The notes below the pieces were generated by a model that was given only the letters and a program-made list of their open reading frames with translations, was not told the origin of the DNA and searched no databases. 64,000 nucleotides of DNA, from assembly GCA_028285145.1 (NCBI GenBank), contig JANQQC010000011.1, positions 1 through 64,000 of the forward strand, written 5' to 3'. A program made the position numbers and the translations under genes. The DNA is from Hyphomonadaceae bacterium. Its GTDB lineage: Bacteria > Pseudomonadota > Alphaproteobacteria > Caulobacterales > Hyphomonadaceae. The number at the start of each line of letters is the position of its first letter. Position 1 is the first letter of the stretch. This document shows positions 37,322 to 46,837 of the stretch, in pieces.

Positions 37322-37693
37322 GTGCTTGAAGATGTGATCAGCCAGTATGTCGCCTGCTATAATGCTCGCGATATCGATGGAATGCTCGATTGCGTCGTCG
37401 ATGATGTGATCTTTGAAAACGTCTCCAATACCGGCCAGTCCGTGCGGCTGGAGGGCAAGGAAGCCATGGCTCAGGTTGCCGAACTCTCCGGAAACGCCTT
37501 CTCCTATCGACGCCAGCGTGTGATCAACATCGTTGCCGGGGCTGGAAAAGCCGCCGCCGAGATCGAGTTCGAAGGCAAGGCCGCCGTCGACCTGCCCAAT
37601 GGCGTGCGCGCCGGCGAAACCGTGAAAATGCGCGGGGCAAGCTTCTTCGAATTCCGTGGCAAACTGCTCAGCCGGATTGCCGATTACAGCTGA
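37322..37693 (+). CDS. SnoaL/NTF2-like protein
   Basis: A 123-residue cone-shaped NTF2-like protein: an N-terminal helix (ISQYVACYNARDIDGMLDCV), then DDVIFENVSNTG and a barrel ending FEFRGKLLSRIADYS. The fold hosts many small ligands and isomerases. The start is GTG at 37322 behind GGGAG; the frame runs upstream but antisense to asd. It abuts the following small membrane gene with no spacer. Confidence 0.7.
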   Translation: MLEDVISQYVACYNARDIDGMLDCVVDDVIFENVSNTGQSVRLEGKEAMAQVAELSGNAFSYRRQRVINIVAGAGKAAAEIEFEGKAAVDLPNGVRAGETVKMRGASFFEFRGKLLSRIADYS

Positions 37694-38110
37694 ATGAGCG
37701 GCTACACGCCCTTTGACAGCCTGACGGCGACGGCCGCAGCGCTTGCGGTGATCCTGTCCGCCCTGGTCAGCCTGATTGGCGCGTCCGCGCGCCGCCGGAA
37801 TGTGGAAATGAAAGTCGCCTCGGTGCAGGACCTGTGCGAACTGACCGGCATCACAGACCCCCGCGCCCTGCAGGATGTCTTCGGGCCGCCAGATATGGGC
37901 CGGGTCTGGCGCACAGTGACCCTGCCGGAAGTGATGGCGGCGCGTCGCCCGCTCGGCCGCCTGATCAGCGATCCATTGGTCGACTGGAGTTGTATCAGCA
38001 TTGCTCTGCTGTCGTTTTTTTCCAGCCACTTCCTCGTCGAGGGGGGCCTCCTAGTCGCCGTGATCGCTCAGGCAGGCGGCTGGATCGCGGCCACTCGCCT
38101 GCCCAAGTAG
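37694..38110 (+). CDS. Small membrane protein, hypothetical
   Basis: A 138-residue protein with an N-terminal hydrophobic span (about 10-30) and two C-terminal spans (about 100-132) around a basic, cytoplasmic-type middle. Its ATG directly follows the TGA of the SnoaL-like gene, so they are translationally coupled. I do not recognise a family. Confidence 0.6.
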   Translation: MSGYTPFDSLTATAAALAVILSALVSLIGASARRRNVEMKVASVQDLCELTGITDPRALQDVFGPPDMGRVWRTVTLPEVMAARRPLGRLISDPLVDWSCISIALLSFFSSHFLVEGGLLVAVIAQAGGWIAATRLPK

Positions 38111-38215
38111 TCGGCTCCGGTAGTCTCTGGTATTTCTGCAACGCGGTCTGCCGGGCTGACTTCTGCACAGCGAATTCACTTTTCGCCCCTTAAGAGAGCG
38201 CCTAAAAGCCATCCG

Positions 38216-39031
38216 ATGAAAGTCTGGAAGATGAATGGGGCGGGAAACGCCTTCGCGATATTCGACGCCCGCTCGACGCCTTTTGCGCCGACAACAGAGC
38301 AGGTGCGTGCCATCGCCGCTGAACTCAAAGCCGATCAGGTCCTCGCCCTGGAGCGCGATGCCACTAAGGATGCCTTTATGCGCATCTGGAATGCCGATGG
38401 CTCAGAAGTGTCGGCCTGTGGCAATGGTACCCGCGCGGTCGGCCACCTCTTGCTGCAGGAGACGGGTAAGGATTCCGTCACCATCCAGACCGAAGCCGAC
38501 ATGCTCCGCGCCATGCGCGCCGGGGAGAGTGTCGTCACCGTCGATATGGGCTCGCCGCTTCTGGGCTGGGCTGACATCCCGCTGTCCGAAAAAATGGATG
38601 TGCGCGGCGTCGATGTGAAAATCGGGCCGATGGACAAGCCGTATCTTGCCCGGCCCGCCGTGGTCTCCATGGGCAATCCGCACGCGGTTTTCTTTGTCGA
38701 TGACGTCAATGCCTACGATATCCCCGCTATCGGCCCGCTGGTCGAATGGCATCCGCTGTTTCCCGAAGGCACGAATGTCGGCTTTGCGCAGATCATTGAC
38801 CGTCAGACCATTCGCTTGCGCGTCTGGGAACGCGGCGCGGGCCTCACCAAGGCCTGTGGCACCGGGGCGTGCGCGGCGCTTGTCTGCGCCGCCCGCGCCG
38901 GCAAGACTGAGCGCGCCGCCAAACTTATTCTCGATGGCGGCGAACTGCACATTGAATGGCGCGAAAGCGATGACCGCGTGTGGATGACCGGTCCGGTCCA
39001 GATGGAACTGGAAACAGAACTGCCGCTCTGA
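38216..39031 (+). CDS. dapF: Diaminopimelate epimerase
   Basis: A 271-residue PLP-independent epimerase making meso-diaminopimelate for peptidoglycan and lysine. It has KMNGAGNAFAIFD at the N-terminus, catalytic Cys in SACGNGTRA and in KACGTGACA. Usual length. It heads the core stretch dapF - DUF3617 gene - mtaB - ftsY. Confidence 0.95.
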   Translation: MKVWKMNGAGNAFAIFDARSTPFAPTTEQVRAIAAELKADQVLALERDATKDAFMRIWNADGSEVSACGNGTRAVGHLLLQETGKDSVTIQTEADMLRAMRAGESVVTVDMGSPLLGWADIPLSEKMDVRGVDVKIGPMDKPYLARPAVVSMGNPHAVFFVDDVNAYDIPAIGPLVEWHPLFPEGTNVGFAQIIDRQTIRLRVWERGAGLTKACGTGACAALVCAARAGKTERAAKLILDGGELHIEWRESDDRVWMTGPVQMELETELPL

Positions 39032-39102
39032 GGCGCGTTTTCAGCAAAAACTTGCCATCTTTGGCCATCACGGTCGCCGGCATCCAAAGAGGGGTCCAAC
39101 TC

Positions 39103-39546
39103 ATGCGTACACTTTTTCTGACGACAGCGGCGGCAGTCATTGCCGGTCTCGCCATGGCTGATACGCCATCCATCAATCCCGGCCAGTGGGAGACCACGAC
39201 GACCACGAGCGTCGCGCTCGACATGAACGGGCAGGCGATGAACATGCCCGGCCAGACCATGACCAGCAGCGACTGCGTCACCGAGGAAGAAGCCGAGTTC
39301 ACGCCTGAAGACTTCGCTCAGGATGGCTGCACTGTCTCCAATTTCCAGTCGACGGCAACCACCGCGTCTTTCGATCTCGCCTGCTCGCAGAACGGCGTTG
39401 AAATGGCTGGTTCCATGGCCGTTGAAGCGGATTCCGATGGCAACGGATATTCCGGCTCATTCGACATTGCCGGCAACGCGCCGGGCATGGGCGACATGAA
39501 AGTGAATGGCGTCGTCACCGGGAAACGCACCGGCACCTGCAGCTAA
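39103..39546 (+). CDS. DUF3617-like secreted protein
   Basis: A 147-residue exported protein: signal peptide to AMA (about residue 19), then the DUF3617 core with NPGQWETTTTTSVALDMNG, a SDCVTEEEA cysteine, and a last GKRTGTC. The family is periplasmic and of unknown function. ATG at 39103; the frame extends upstream only over the dapF tail. Confidence 0.75.
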   Translation: MRTLFLTTAAAVIAGLAMADTPSINPGQWETTTTTSVALDMNGQAMNMPGQTMTSSDCVTEEEAEFTPEDFAQDGCTVSNFQSTATTASFDLACSQNGVEMAGSMAVEADSDGNGYSGSFDIAGNAPGMGDMKVNGVVTGKRTGTCS

Positions 39547-39595
39547 GCCCTCTTGTCTCGAATGGCTTAGGGGGCGATATGCGCCCTCTGACGCC

Positions 39596-40873
39596 ATGCC
39601 TGACACCGCCCCCTCCCCCGATCCGCGCGTCATAACGCTCGGTTGCCGGCTCAACACGTATGAGTCGGAAGTGATGCGCAATCATGCGCGCGCTGCTGGC
39701 CTGTGCGATGCGGTGATCGTGAATACATGCGCGGTGACCGGCGAAGCGGTTCGTCAGGCCCGCCAGACCATACGCCGCGCCGCGCGGGATAACCCCGACA
39801 CGCCCGTCATCGTCACAGGCTGCGCCGCCCAGATCGATCCCGGCATGTTCGCCGATATGCCAGAAGTCACGCGTGTGATCGGCAATCATGAAAAAATGCA
39901 GGCCGAGACATGGGCCCCGGCTGGTTTGCTCGGTGGGCATGAGAAAGTCCGCGTGAACGACATTATGGGCGTGCGCGAAACCGCCGCTCACCTGATCGAT
40001 GGCATGGAAGGCCGCGCCCGCGCCTATGTTCAGGTGCAGACCGGGTGCGATCACCGCTGCACCTTTTGCATCATTCCCTATGGCCGCGGAAACTCGCGCT
40101 CAGTGCCTGCCGGCGAAGTGGTGGAACAGATCAAACGCCTTGTGGATACCGGCCACCATGAGGTCGTCCTCACCGGCGTCGACCTGACCAGCTGGGGCGG
40201 AGACCTTCCCGGCACGCCGCAGCTTGGCAATCTGGTTCAGCGCATCCTGAAACTGGTGCCAGACCTGCCTCAGCTCAGAATCTCTTCCATCGATGCCATC
40301 GAGATCGACGAGGCGTTCTTTGAGGCCGTACCAGAACCACGCCTTGCGCCTTACATGCATCTCTCGCTTCAGCATGGGGACGATCTGATCCTGAAACGTA
40401 TGAAGCGCCGCCACGGCCGGGAGGAAGCCATCGCGCTAACCTCCCGCCTGCGAGACGCCCGCCCGGACATCGCATTCGGGGCCGACATCATCGCGGGTTT
40501 TCCGACTGAAACCGATGCCCATTTCGAAAACTCGCTCCGTCTCGTTGAAGAAACAGGGCTCGCTTTCCTGCACGCCTTCCCCTATTCGCCGCGACCCGGA
40601 ACGCCCGCCGCGCGGATGCCACAAGTGGACAAGACCGTAATCAAGGCCCGCGCAGCCCGTCTTCGCGAAGCAGGTCAGGCCGCGCTGGAGCGGCATCTTG
40701 TGAGTCATGTCGGCGAGGTGCGTGACGCCCTGGTCGAAAAGGGAACAAGCGCTCGGCTTGCAGATTTCACCCCAGTCTCGCTCGAAGGCTTCACCGATAC
40801 CGCTGCTGGACGCCCAGTGGCGACCCGGATAGTCCGCCATGACGAGACACGGCTGATTGGGACACCGGCATGA
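39596..40873 (+). CDS. mtaB: tRNA N6-threonylcarbamoyladenosine methylthiotransferase
   Basis: A 425-residue radical-SAM methylthiotransferase that adds a methylthio group to t6A37 of tRNAs. The UPF0004 domain has Cys in LGCRLNTYES, NTCAVTG and TGCAAQ; the radical SAM cluster is GCDHRCTFCIIPYGRG. A TRAM-like end follows. ATG at 39596 is chosen, since a longer frame would overlap the DUF3617 gene. It overlaps ftsY by ATGA. Confidence 0.94.
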   Translation: MPDTAPSPDPRVITLGCRLNTYESEVMRNHARAAGLCDAVIVNTCAVTGEAVRQARQTIRRAARDNPDTPVIVTGCAAQIDPGMFADMPEVTRVIGNHEKMQAETWAPAGLLGGHEKVRVNDIMGVRETAAHLIDGMEGRARAYVQVQTGCDHRCTFCIIPYGRGNSRSVPAGEVVEQIKRLVDTGHHEVVLTGVDLTSWGGDLPGTPQLGNLVQRILKLVPDLPQLRISSIDAIEIDEAFFEAVPEPRLAPYMHLSLQHGDDLILKRMKRRHGREEAIALTSRLRDARPDIAFGADIIAGFPTETDAHFENSLRLVEETGLAFLHAFPYSPRPGTPAARMPQVDKTVIKARAARLREAGQAALERHLVSHVGEVRDALVEKGTSARLADFTPVSLEGFTDTAAGRPVATRIVRHDETRLIGTPA

Positions 40874-42348
40874 TCCTCTGGTTCGGGAAAAAGAAAAAAG
40901 AAGAAGAGCTGAAAGCGGCTGGCGCGACGATGGTCGAGCCTGAGCTCTCCGCAGAAGAACTCGCGGCAAAAGAGGCCGCTGAGGCTGAAGCGGTCCGGCT
41001 GGCCGAAGAAGAAGCGGCGCGCAAAGCAGCCGAGCAGGAAGAGATCGACCGCAAGGTCCGCGAAGCGGCCATCGCCTGGGAAGAGCGCCAGAAACGCGAA
41101 CGCGCGGAAGCGGAAGCGGAAGCCAAACGGCTCGCCGCCGAAGCTGCTGAAGCCGAACGGCTGGCGGAGGCGGCGCGAGAGAGAGCTGACGCTGATGTCG
41201 CCGCTGCGGCCGAGGCTGAACGCCTCGCTGAAGAAGCCCGCCGGAAACGTGAAGCGGAAGAAGCCCGGCGCGCTGCGGAAGAAAAAGCGGCCAAGGAACT
41301 CGCCCTGCTGGAAGACCGCCGCCAGGCTGAACGCCAGCGCGCGGAGGCCGAAGCGGCCGCCCTCAAGGCGGAGGAAGACCGGCAAGCCGCTATTGCGCGT
41401 GGGGAGCCGGACCCGCTCGCGGAAACCAAGGATCCCGGCTTCTTCTCAAAGCTGTCGGATGGGCTGTCCAAATCCTCCGGCAAACTCACTTCGGGGCTGT
41501 CAGTCTTCGGCAAGCGCAAGCTCGATGATGACACGCTGGAAGAGCTGGAAGACCTCCTCATCACCTCAGACCTTGGCGCAAAAGTTGCCGCCAAGGTCAC
41601 CGCCGGCCTGTCTCGTGACCGGTTCGACAAGGAGATCAGCGAGGATGAAATCCGCGTGGCGCTGGCCCGTGAGATCGAGACCATTATGTCACCGCGCGAA
41701 CAGGTCGTTGATTTCTCAGACGGCCCCCGCCCGCGCGTCGTGCTCTTTGTCGGCGTCAACGGTTCCGGCAAGACAACCACTATCGGCAAGATCGCCTCGA
41801 AATTGAAAGAGCAGGGCGCAAAGGCCCTCCTCGTTGCGGGCGACACCTTCCGCGCCGCCGCCATCGAACAGCTCGCGGTCTGGGGCGAGCGCGCCGGAAT
41901 TCCTGTGCTGGCAAAGGAGCCGGGCGCAGACGCCGCCGGGCTTGTCTACGAAGCTATCGAAAAGGCGCGCGAGGAGGATCTCGATCTGGTGCTTGTCGAC
42001 ACAGCCGGCCGCCTCCAGAACAAGGCCGAGCTCATGGAGGAGCTGTCAAAAGTCGTCCGTGTCACCCGCAAGCTCGATCCCGATGCCCCCCACGATGTCA
42101 TCCTCGTGCTCGACGCGACCGTCGGCCAGAACGCTCTCTCCCAAGTGGAAGCCTTCCGGCACACAGCCGGTGTGACGGGGCTTGTCATGACGAAACTCGA
42201 TGGCACGGCGAAAGGCGGCGTGCTCGTCGCCATCGCTGAGGCGCACGACCTGCCCATTCACTTTGTGGGTGTCGGCGAGAAAGCTGAGGACCTTAAACCG
42301 TTCAGCGCGGAGGCCTATGCCCGCGCGCTGGTCGGTGTGGAGAGCTAG
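40870..42348 (+). CDS. ftsY: Signal recognition particle receptor FtsY
   Basis: A 492-residue SRP-receptor GTPase that docks ribosome-SRP complexes on the inner membrane. Residues 15-190 are an Ala/Glu/Arg-rich coiled-coil A domain, longer than in many relatives. The NG domain has the P-loop GVNGSGKTTTIGKIA, GDTFRAAAIEQL, DTAGRLQNK and TKLDGTAKGG. It is translationally coupled to mtaB and its end overlaps the convergent MerR-like gene by 4 bp. Confidence 0.97.
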   Translation: MILWFGKKKKEEELKAAGATMVEPELSAEELAAKEAAEAEAVRLAEEEAARKAAEQEEIDRKVREAAIAWEERQKRERAEAEAEAKRLAAEAAEAERLAEAARERADADVAAAAEAERLAEEARRKREAEEARRAAEEKAAKELALLEDRRQAERQRAEAEAAALKAEEDRQAAIARGEPDPLAETKDPGFFSKLSDGLSKSSGKLTSGLSVFGKRKLDDDTLEELEDLLITSDLGAKVAAKVTAGLSRDRFDKEISEDEIRVALAREIETIMSPREQVVDFSDGPRPRVVLFVGVNGSGKTTTIGKIASKLKEQGAKALLVAGDTFRAAAIEQLAVWGERAGIPVLAKEPGADAAGLVYEAIEKAREEDLDLVLVDTAGRLQNKAELMEELSKVVRVTRKLDPDAPHDVILVLDATVGQNALSQVEAFRHTAGVTGLVMTKLDGTAKGGVLVAIAEAHDLPIHFVGVGEKAEDLKPFSAEAYARALVGVES

Positions 42349-43349
42349 CGCCGCGCGGCGGCCTGCACTGCATCACACAGCGTATCGAGACCGGGCCGCG
42401 TAGCCGCTGCCTCGCGCAGGCGTTTAGGCGTTGCCGCCGCCGCAAGCGCGGGATTGGTATCGATTTCCCGGCGGATTTCGGTCGCCGCCGATAGTGTCGC
42501 AAACGCGTCAGCGCGCAGATTCACGATTTCCTCGCTGTTCAGACGCGGACCAAAATCCTCCGCTGCCTGATTATATCGAAGCACCAGTTCGGCCTTCAGC
42601 GACCGCGACGCCCGCTCCGACAACAGTTTGGCGGACCGCAGGCGCAGAGCCCGGCGTGGCAGAAGGAGACGCGCAGCATCATGAAGGGCCGCGCCTGCCT
42701 CAAGAATTCCGCGCAGATCATCGCGAGCCTGGAAAAGCACGTGGCGATTATCTCTCTTGAACAGAAGGCTGGAGACGTTGGGCTTTTCTGTGTTGGCAAT
42801 CGCGGTCATCGCCTCGGCATAGCAACGGCTGATGTCGACACCTTCGCGGATAATGCGCTCACCATCAGAGCCCTGAAGCTCGGCAAGACGATCGAGCGAG
42901 GCATGGCCGGTTCCTTTGAGGGCAGGTTTGCCAGCACCCATCGCTTCGCGCAGACGCCAGATCACTGTTTCAAGATTGTGCCCCTTGGACATGGCGAGAG
43001 AGGCCGCAGCCGATGCACCATGCCGGCCGAATGCATTACGCAGCATGCCCTGCTCTTCAAACCATGGCCGCCAGTAATCGTCGCCCACCGAAAATCCCTG
43101 CCACCAGAGTTCCCAGCCGACATAGGACTCATCGTCCTTCTCCCGGAACAGGCGCTCGGCTTCGAGAGCTTGCGCCACGCTGTCTGGCGCGTAGCAGGCA
43201 AGCCCGCCCCGGAAGGAATGCGGCATCAATCCCCGTGTGCGCCAGTTGCGCATACGGAAAGCGGGGATCTCAACGCCACGCTCTGCGAGCTGAGCATCAA
43301 AGCTCTCCTTGGAGATGAGATCGTCGTCGAGAACGCGTGCAAGTGCCAT
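42345..43349 (-). CDS. Hypothetical protein with MerR-like helix-turn-helix start
   Basis: A 334-residue soluble protein. IPAFRMRNWRTRGLMP near residue 30, followed by CYAPDSVAQALEAERLF, resembles the MerR DNA-binding start, but no arginine-rich dimer helix or known effector domain follows. The rest is helical and basic (RRALRLRSAKLLSERASRS). It could be a lineage-specific regulator; I do not recognise the family. Confidence 0.55.
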   Translation of the reverse strand: MALARVLDDDLISKESFDAQLAERGVEIPAFRMRNWRTRGLMPHSFRGGLACYAPDSVAQALEAERLFREKDDESYVGWELWWQGFSVGDDYWRPWFEEQGMLRNAFGRHGASAAASLAMSKGHNLETVIWRLREAMGAGKPALKGTGHASLDRLAELQGSDGERIIREGVDISRCYAEAMTAIANTEKPNVSSLLFKRDNRHVLFQARDDLRGILEAGAALHDAARLLLPRRALRLRSAKLLSERASRSLKAELVLRYNQAAEDFGPRLNSEEIVNLRADAFATLSAATEIRREIDTNPALAAAATPKRLREAAATRPGLDTLCDAVQAAARR

Positions 43350-43480
43350 GCACCGGTTATCGCGCCTCGCCGTTAAAACAACGCGACCAAATCGGCGTAA
43401 ATTCTTACCCGCCGGATCGAATTCAGTAACGATATCTGTTCTGGCCGAACGCTGGGTCAGCCTGCCATAAGCGCTGGTCT

Positions 43481-44341
43481 ATGCCTGCCACACTCCTCCC
43501 CGTTGCCCTTGGCCTGTTCTCGGCCATCACAGTTGCCATCGCCAATGTCGCGGTCAAACGCGGCGGCGATGTTCTGACCGCTCGCATGGTCCTGTCAGTC
43601 GTCATGGCCATCAGTGTACTGCCTTTTGCCTTCATCGTACCCCCTCCCCCGGTGGATTTATGGCCCGCTGTGCTCGGGGCGGTTATGGTTCACTGGTTTT
43701 ATCAAACCTGCCTGATCCGCTCGCTGCACCGAGGAGACCTTTCGCTCGTCTTCCCGGTCATGCGTGGTCTCGCGCCTTTGTTTACAGCCATTCTTGCTTT
43801 CATCGCCCTGCGCGAGACCCTCTCCCCTATCGCGATAGGGGGGCTTGTCATGGCGAGCGTCGCCCTGATCGTTTTCGCCTTGCCAACAGATTCGGCGCTC
43901 GACCGGCGACGGTTGGACCGCGCCGCCCTTGGCTGGGCTGTCGGAACAGCGCTCGGGATTGCGGCTTATGCCGTGGTCGATGCGGAAGTCGCGCGCGACA
44001 TGCCGGTGACGGCGACTTTCATCGTCTGGCTTTTCCTACTCGACTGGATCGGCATCACCGTTGTGACACTGTGGACCCGGCGCGGCGCGGTGCTCGCCCG
44101 GGTCCGACCGCAATTGAAAGCCGGGATCTGGGGTGGCCTCGCCGGCACGCTTTCCTATGGCGCGATCATCTATGCCTATACGCTGACCGACACGACCGCC
44201 CTCGTGACCGCGATCCGGGAAACCTCGGTTGTGTTCGCGGCCCTGCTCGGCTGGGTGTTCCTGAAAGAGGGATTCGGGGCTCGGCGGACGTTCGCCGCCC
44301 TTGCGCTCGCCAGCGGACTTGTCCTCATGCAGCTTGGCTAG
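43481..44341 (+). CDS. EamA/DMT family transporter
   Basis: A 286-residue, ten-span drug/metabolite exporter with two EamA repeats: the first ends ALRETLSPIAIGGLVMAS, the second VFLKEGFGARRTFAALALASGL, the usual E-x-x-x-x-x-G turn. The substrate is unknown. It sits between the MerR-like gene and ispZ. Confidence 0.85.
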   Translation: MPATLLPVALGLFSAITVAIANVAVKRGGDVLTARMVLSVVMAISVLPFAFIVPPPPVDLWPAVLGAVMVHWFYQTCLIRSLHRGDLSLVFPVMRGLAPLFTAILAFIALRETLSPIAIGGLVMASVALIVFALPTDSALDRRRLDRAALGWAVGTALGIAAYAVVDAEVARDMPVTATFIVWLFLLDWIGITVVTLWTRRGAVLARVRPQLKAGIWGGLAGTLSYGAIIYAYTLTDTTALVTAIRETSVVFAALLGWVFLKEGFGARRTFAALALASGLVLMQLG

Positions 44342-44417
44342 CCTGCTGGCCGGACGGGCCGGATCATGGCAGAGAGAGTCACTGATCCAACAGGGACGCC
44401 TCGGCGTATTCTATTCT

Positions 44418-45065
44418 ATGACAGATACGAAATCAGGTGCGGCCACAGCCGCTGACAAGGCTGGCAGCCTCTGGGGCGAACTCGGGCCAGCCATCGCCTT
44501 TGTGGTGATTTATAACGCGATGCTGCGCCTGCCTGCTGGCGATGGTCTCTTCACGAGAGACACCGCGCTCTATTGGGCGACCGGCGTACTCATGGTTGCT
44601 ACGGGTGCCGTGATTGTCCTGAAGCTGTTGCGGGGCGAGAAAGTCCCGCCCTTCCTGCTGATTTCCTCCGCCGTCATCGGAGCCTTCGGGGCCATCGGCA
44701 TTATCTGGCAGTCCAAGACATTTCTCTTCGTGAAGCCGACCATCGTGAACCTGCTCTATGCCGGCGTTATCTTTGGCGGTCTCGCCGTTGGCCGGAACAT
44801 CTGGAAGATGCTGTTCCGGTCTGTCTTCAGCCTGCCGGACTTCGCATGGAAGACGCTCGCCATACGCTGGGGGCTGTTCTTCATCGGAATGGCACTCTGG
44901 AATGAATTCCTGTGGCGCAATTTCTCCGAAGCAACCTGGGCCAACTGGAAACTCGGCAACTTCGTGATCGTGCTCGCCTTCGGCCTGCTCAACACGCCGT
45001 ATACGTTGAAACACCTTCAGAACGCTGAAGACGAGCCTGCAGACAAGCCGGCTCCCGCCGAATAG
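44418..45065 (+). CDS. ispZ: Septation protein A / intracellular septation membrane protein
   Basis: A 215-residue inner-membrane protein of the YciB/IspZ family with about six spans. LGPAIAFVVIYNAML, FLFVKPTIVNLLYAGVI, and WALW-type FIGMALWNEFLWR in the last third are the family signature. It plays a part in cell-envelope synthesis and division. ATG at 44418 fits the family's start; the frame is open 39 codons upstream over the previous gene's end. Confidence 0.9.
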   Translation: MTDTKSGAATAADKAGSLWGELGPAIAFVVIYNAMLRLPAGDGLFTRDTALYWATGVLMVATGAVIVLKLLRGEKVPPFLLISSAVIGAFGAIGIIWQSKTFLFVKPTIVNLLYAGVIFGGLAVGRNIWKMLFRSVFSLPDFAWKTLAIRWGLFFIGMALWNEFLWRNFSEATWANWKLGNFVIVLAFGLLNTPYTLKHLQNAEDEPADKPAPAE

Positions 45066-45068
45066 GCC

Positions 45069-45605
45069 TCAGCGCGTCAGCACATCTGTTCCCGGCGGAT
45101 TGCCGAAGGGCACAATCGTGTCCTGTAGCCGGGTCTCCGCATAATGGGTCAGTGCCCAGACTACGGTCGGGAAAGCCAGCTCCCGCCATGGAATGTCTTT
45201 CCAGTGATAAAGCCCGACCTCTTCGCTTTCTGGCCCGGCTGAAATGTCGGACAAAAGCCGCGCCCGGAACATGACCTGCACCTGTCCGATACGCGGGACG
45301 GAATACACCGCGAGCAGATTGTCGATCTCTATTTTCGCATTGGCCTCTTCCACGGCCTCGCGGGCGGCGGCTTCCTCGACCGACTCTCCGAGTTCCATAA
45401 AACCAGCCGGAAGCGTCCAGAATCCCATGCGTGGCTCAATCGCCCGCTTGCACAAAAGGATCTTCTCATCCCGGACGACAACGGCCCCGGCGACGATTTT
45501 CGGGTTCTGATAATCTACGAAATCGCAATGACGGCAGACCTGCCGTTCACGATCATCCCCGGCGGGAATACGTTTATCAAAAGTCGGCTCAAGGTTGTTT
45601 GTCAT
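45069..45605 (-). CDS. NUDIX hydrolase, NudC-related
   Basis: A 178-residue NUDIX enzyme. A zinc-finger-like CRHC and DYQNPK precede the catalytic Nudix box, GFMELGE followed by REAVEEANA. Short relatives of NudC with this finger hydrolyse NADH, ADP-ribose or capped nucleotides. Convergent with ispZ, 3-bp gap. Confidence 0.85.
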   Translation of the reverse strand: MTNNLEPTFDKRIPAGDDRERQVCRHCDFVDYQNPKIVAGAVVVRDEKILLCKRAIEPRMGFWTLPAGFMELGESVEEAAAREAVEEANAKIEIDNLLAVYSVPRIGQVQVMFRARLLSDISAGPESEEVGLYHWKDIPWRELAFPTVVWALTHYAETRLQDTIVPFGNPPGTDVLTR

Positions 45606-45722
45606 GTAAACTTCAATCTATCGAGGTATTGAGGACTTAAGGTAATCCGCATACGTCGGTATAGGGTGTACGGGTGCTTTAGCGACTTAGAGCGGGCACC
45701 GATGGATGGGAAGGGCTTCAAA

Positions 45723-46313
45723 ATGGCCACAGCAACAAAGACCAGCGATTTCTCTCTACACGAATCGCCAAGCCACCTGCTGCATCGCGCACAGCAGTTC
45801 GCAGCCGGACAATCAGCCAGCGCGCTGTCCGCAGCCGGCATCACACTGCGCCAGTTCTCGGTTCTGGCGGCAGTGTCCTCTCAGGAAGGCGCGAGCCAGA
45901 GCAATCTGGTCGATGAGACCGGGATCGACCGGTCGACACTCGCAGACATGGTCTCGCGCATGGAAGGCGCTGGCCTGATCCGCCGGACGGCGTCCAAGGA
46001 AGATGCTCGGGCAAAAGCGGTCTTCCTCACAGCCAAGGGCCGCAAGGCGCTCGCCAATGCAGCTCCGGCTGTTCAGGAGGCCGACGAGCAATTGCTCGCC
46101 GCCCTGCCAAAGAGCCGCCGGTCCGCGCTGCTCTCGATCCTCTCGGCTCTGTCAAATGCGCCCGAGCCTGCAGTTGCGAAAGTTGAGGCCCCAGAGCCAA
46201 AGCCAGCCAAGCCGGCGAAGAAGACCAAGGGGAAAGCAAAGCCTGCCAAGGCTTCGAAAGCCAAGAAGAAGGGCAAGCCGAAAAAGGCTGCCAAGAAGTC
46301 GAAGAAAAGCTAG
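45723..46313 (+). CDS. MarR family regulator with lysine-rich tail
   Basis: A 196-residue protein. Residues 15-145 are a MarR-type winged helix (TLRQFSVLAAV, SNLVDETGIDRSTLADMVSRM, wing RRTASKEDARAKAV). Residues 149-196 are an Ala/Pro/Lys tail with 20 lysines in 48 residues, like histone H1 or the AlgP/Hc1 class. ATG at 45723 is preferred over 45702. The tail may add non-specific DNA binding. The target is unknown. Confidence 0.82.
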   Translation: MATATKTSDFSLHESPSHLLHRAQQFAAGQSASALSAAGITLRQFSVLAAVSSQEGASQSNLVDETGIDRSTLADMVSRMEGAGLIRRTASKEDARAKAVFLTAKGRKALANAAPAVQEADEQLLAALPKSRRSALLSILSALSNAPEPAVAKVEAPEPKPAKPAKKTKGKAKPAKASKAKKKGKPKKAAKKSKKS

Positions 46314-46837
46314 CGCGCCTCGCTGGCGTTCAACGCCGCGAGAACATCACGTGCCGAGTCCGGGGTCAGTTGCCCCCGGACATGCAGGCGGATGGATCCA
46401 TCCGGCCCGACAACGAAGGTTTCCGGCACGCCGGTCAGCCCGAAATCGAGCCCGCCCTGCCCGTCCGGGTCCATTCCGATGTCCGCAAACGGATTGCCGA
46501 GACGCACAAGGAAGTCTTCGCCGTTTTCCGGCGTGTCCTTGTAGAGTATGCCGTGCACCCGCCCCGGAGCGTCCTCGGACATCTCTGTCAGGATCGGATG
46601 CTCAGCTTCACAGGGCGCGCACCAGCTCGCAAAAAGATTGACGATGACCGCTTCCCCGCCCGGCGGCGGCGCGAAGCTGATTTCCCCTGCCCCGTCCAGT
46701 TTCGGGAAGGCACGGTCAGGAGCCATACGCTCAATCCGTTCAAAACCCGACCGCTCAGGGTCGAACAACTGGACCCCGGCGAGGACGGCAAGGCCTGCAA
46801 GCGCGGCCAGCGGCGCGGCATAAATCAACGCCTTCAT
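46310..46837 (-). CDS. ccmG: Cytochrome c biogenesis thioredoxin CcmG/DsbE
   Basis: A 175-residue membrane-anchored periplasmic thioredoxin that keeps apocytochrome c haem-binding cysteines reduced. It has one N-terminal span, then the active site ASWCAPCEAEHP and a cis-proline GVPETFVVGPDG. It is last in the ccmABCDG operon; its ATG overlaps the ccmD stop. Confidence 0.93.
   Translation of the reverse strand: MKALIYAAPLAALAGLAVLAGVQLFDPERSGFERIERMAPDRAFPKLDGAGEISFAPPPGGEAVIVNLFASWCAPCEAEHPILTEMSEDAPGRVHGILYKDTPENGEDFLVRLGNPFADIGMDPDGQGGLDFGLTGVPETFVVGPDGSIRLHVRGQLTPDSARDVLAALNASEAR

Noticed and set aside
40791-41864. Serine/alanine-rich frame opposite ftsY
   Set aside because: Its composition is the mirror of the FtsY coiled-coil region.
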